Positions 62,730 through 64,000 of a stretch of DNA of 64,000 nucleotides are shown here, in pieces. The position numbers and the translations under genes are program-made. Position 1 is the stretch's first letter. Each line of letters begins with the position of its first letter. The DNA is from SB15 sp964639245 (GTDB taxonomy: Bacteria > Chloroflexota > Anaerolineae > Aggregatilineales > J027): positions 1-64,000 of the forward strand of contig CAZXCU010000016.1 in NCBI GenBank assembly GCA_964639245.1, in the 5' to 3' direction. The notes below the pieces were generated by a model. That model had not been told where the DNA came from. It was given only the letters and a program-made list of their open reading frames with translations, and did not search any database.

Positions 62730-64000
62730 ATGCGTCAACGCCCACCAATCTTGATTCGCGTTGCCCTCTGTTTAGCGCTGTTGTTGGCGCTCATCAGTGT
62801 TGCACCATCCGCCCCTGTCGCCGCGCAGCAGGGGGAAAATTTGCTCCAAAATGGGGGATTTGAAGGCGAATATGTTGCCATTGGCGGCGATCCTTCGCTG
62901 CAACTTGCTCCAAGCTGGCAGCCGTGGAGTTTGCCACCACCTGCGGGTGCGCCGTCCTCCGTCAATTTGCGCCCGGACTATCAACCTGCCCCGGTGAATC
63001 GGGTACGGTCTGGCAGTGCCGCCCAGGAATACAACACCTTTTTTGCGACGCATGACGGCGGGGTCTATCAACGGGTGCCTGTCACCAATGGTGCAGAAGT
63101 GCGTTTTTCGGCCTTTGTGTACGTCTGGTCATCGGCGACTTTTGAAGACCCCGACCAATCCATTCAGCCGCAAGATGTGGTTGTTCAAGTTGGGATTGAC
63201 CCCACCGGAGGGCAAGACGGTGCTTCGGGCGCGATTGTCTGGTCAGATGAAACCACTTTTTATGATGAATACCGCGAAATTTCGGTAGAAGCCACAGCAC
63301 AGGGAACGGCAGTCACGGTGTTTGTTCGCAGTACGCCTGTGGGTGCTGTGGGGGTCAACAATATCTATGTCGATGATGCCAGTCTGGTTCAGCTAGGCGA
63401 TGCCGCCCCTACCCCCACCACTGAAGGGGATGCCACCGATGCGCCGGATGAAACCGATGAACCCGACCCCACGGATGAGGCCACTGACGAACCGGATGCG
63501 CCCACCGCAACCCCGACCCGCACGCCTATTCCTGATGTAGACGATGAATTTCCGGGACGGGTGAATTATACGGTGCAAGCGGGCGACACCCTGATTGAAA
63601 TTGCTGAAAATTTCCAGAGCAATGTCGATGCCATCATTACTGCCAACGGCTTAAATGATGAAGGCTTCATCACGGTAGGACAAGAATTGGTGATTCCGGT
63701 AAAAGCCGGGCAAGTCACGCCCACAGCCACAGCAACGGTGCGTCCGACCTCTACTGTTGCCTCTGGCACAACCACGGCAGTCGTTCCAACAGCCACTTCA
63801 ACCCCAACCGGGGACGGTGCAGGCGGTGGGAGTGTCACGGTAACAGGCAACCCGCCCGGCACACATATTGTCCAAACGGGTGAGACGTTGTTCCGTATTG
63901 CGGCGCTGTACAACACCACCGTTGAAACGCTGGCAACCATGAACAACATCACCAACCCCAATGTAATTCCGGCGGGAACGATTTTGAAAGTACCCGTGGT
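62730..64000 (+). CDS. Secreted LysM-domain protein (partial, runs off the right edge)
   Basis: Open to the window end, at least 423 codons from ATG 62730 with AAGGGG upstream. A signal peptide (IRVALCLALLLALISVAPSAPVAAQ) is followed by a beta-sandwich domain of about 200 residues that starts ENLLQNGGFEGEY and ends NNIYVDDASLVQ, like carbohydrate-binding modules. A Pro/Thr/Asp/Glu linker leads to LysM 1 (VNYTVQAGDTLIEIAENFQ, about 63561-63705), another Thr-rich linker and LysM 2 (THIVQTGETLFRIAALYN, from 63862). LysM binds peptidoglycan or chitin-like glycans, fitting a wall-bound protein. Confidence 0.9.
   Translation, partial: MRQRPPILIRVALCLALLLALISVAPSAPVAAQQGENLLQNGGFEGEYVAIGGDPSLQLAPSWQPWSLPPPAGAPSSVNLRPDYQPAPVNRVRSGSAAQEYNTFFATHDGGVYQRVPVTNGAEVRFSAFVYVWSSATFEDPDQSIQPQDVVVQVGIDPTGGQDGASGAIVWSDETTFYDEYREISVEATAQGTAVTVFVRSTPVGAVGVNNIYVDDASLVQLGDAAPTPTTEGDATDAPDETDEPDPTDEATDEPDAPTATPTRTPIPDVDDEFPGRVNYTVQAGDTLIEIAENFQSNVDAIITANGLNDEGFITVGQELVIPVKAGQVTPTATATVRPTSTVASGTTTAVVPTATSTPTGDGAGGGSVTVTGNPPGTHIVQTGETLFRIAALYNTTVETLATMNNITNPNVIPAGTILKVPV

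Overview
The window looks like a chromosomal segment of a Gram-positive-type (monoderm) member of the Chloroflexota, most likely an Anaerolineae-like lineage. That placement is inference. It rests on large secreted proteins built from CSLREA, choice-of-anchor, DUF11 and SdrD-like modules, a sortase with an LPATG signal, a Flp-type prepilin, several carbohydrate ABC systems without lipobox binding proteins, and a tryptophan T-box leader. No phage, transposase or CRISPR array was seen.

Layout. 1-4965: a sugar ABC operon (binding protein, two permeases, family 3 glycosidase; minus strand). 5094-15143: a 3349-residue surface protein that carries its own sortase domain. 15347-17940: two multiheme c-type cytochromes. 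17969-22780: a phosphopantetheinyl transferase, a five-gene overlapping plus-strand operon (two small membrane proteins, TetR-like protein, glycosidase, solute-binding protein) and a guanylate-kinase-like gene. 22950-28115: a 1721-residue adhesin starting with a Flp prepilin signal. 28318-33984: folD, then a signalling cluster (TIR-TPR, STAS, membrane-anchored AAA ATPase, roadblock, FHA). 34021-39661: class V aminotransferase fold protein, DUF4097-like protein, UppP, tRNA-Ala, DUF1003 protein and a CCA-adding enzyme. 39715-40441: a promoter, leader ORF, terminator and a tandem SWIM-like gene. 40494-43034: trpE-trpG under a Trp T-box with a structured 3' element. 43073-47683: a TroA-type metal ABC operon whose permeases carry C-terminal winged-helix/DtxR domains, with a DtxR-like box in its leader. 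47818-57017: a LacI-controlled sugar operon with GH42 and GH31 enzymes. 57059-60429: a tightly overlapped housekeeping operon (CorC-like, Cdd, RecO, class IV aminotransferase). 60621-64000: an RRM plus PHAX-like RNA-binding protein, a response regulator, a TIM-barrel protein and a LysM protein running off the right edge.

The two sugar operons share one architecture: binding protein first, a hairpin in the gap before the permeases, enlarged permeases and trailing glycosidases. Neither includes an ATPase, so a shared MsmX-like ATPase elsewhere is expected. The surface genes point to an organism that binds and degrades glycans with large anchored or pilin-like proteins. The strongest candidates for undescribed biology are the sortase-containing giant protein, the prepilin-headed giant adhesin, the metalloregulator-fused permeases, the RRM-PHAX protein and two structured intergenic elements whose pairing is better on the minus strand.
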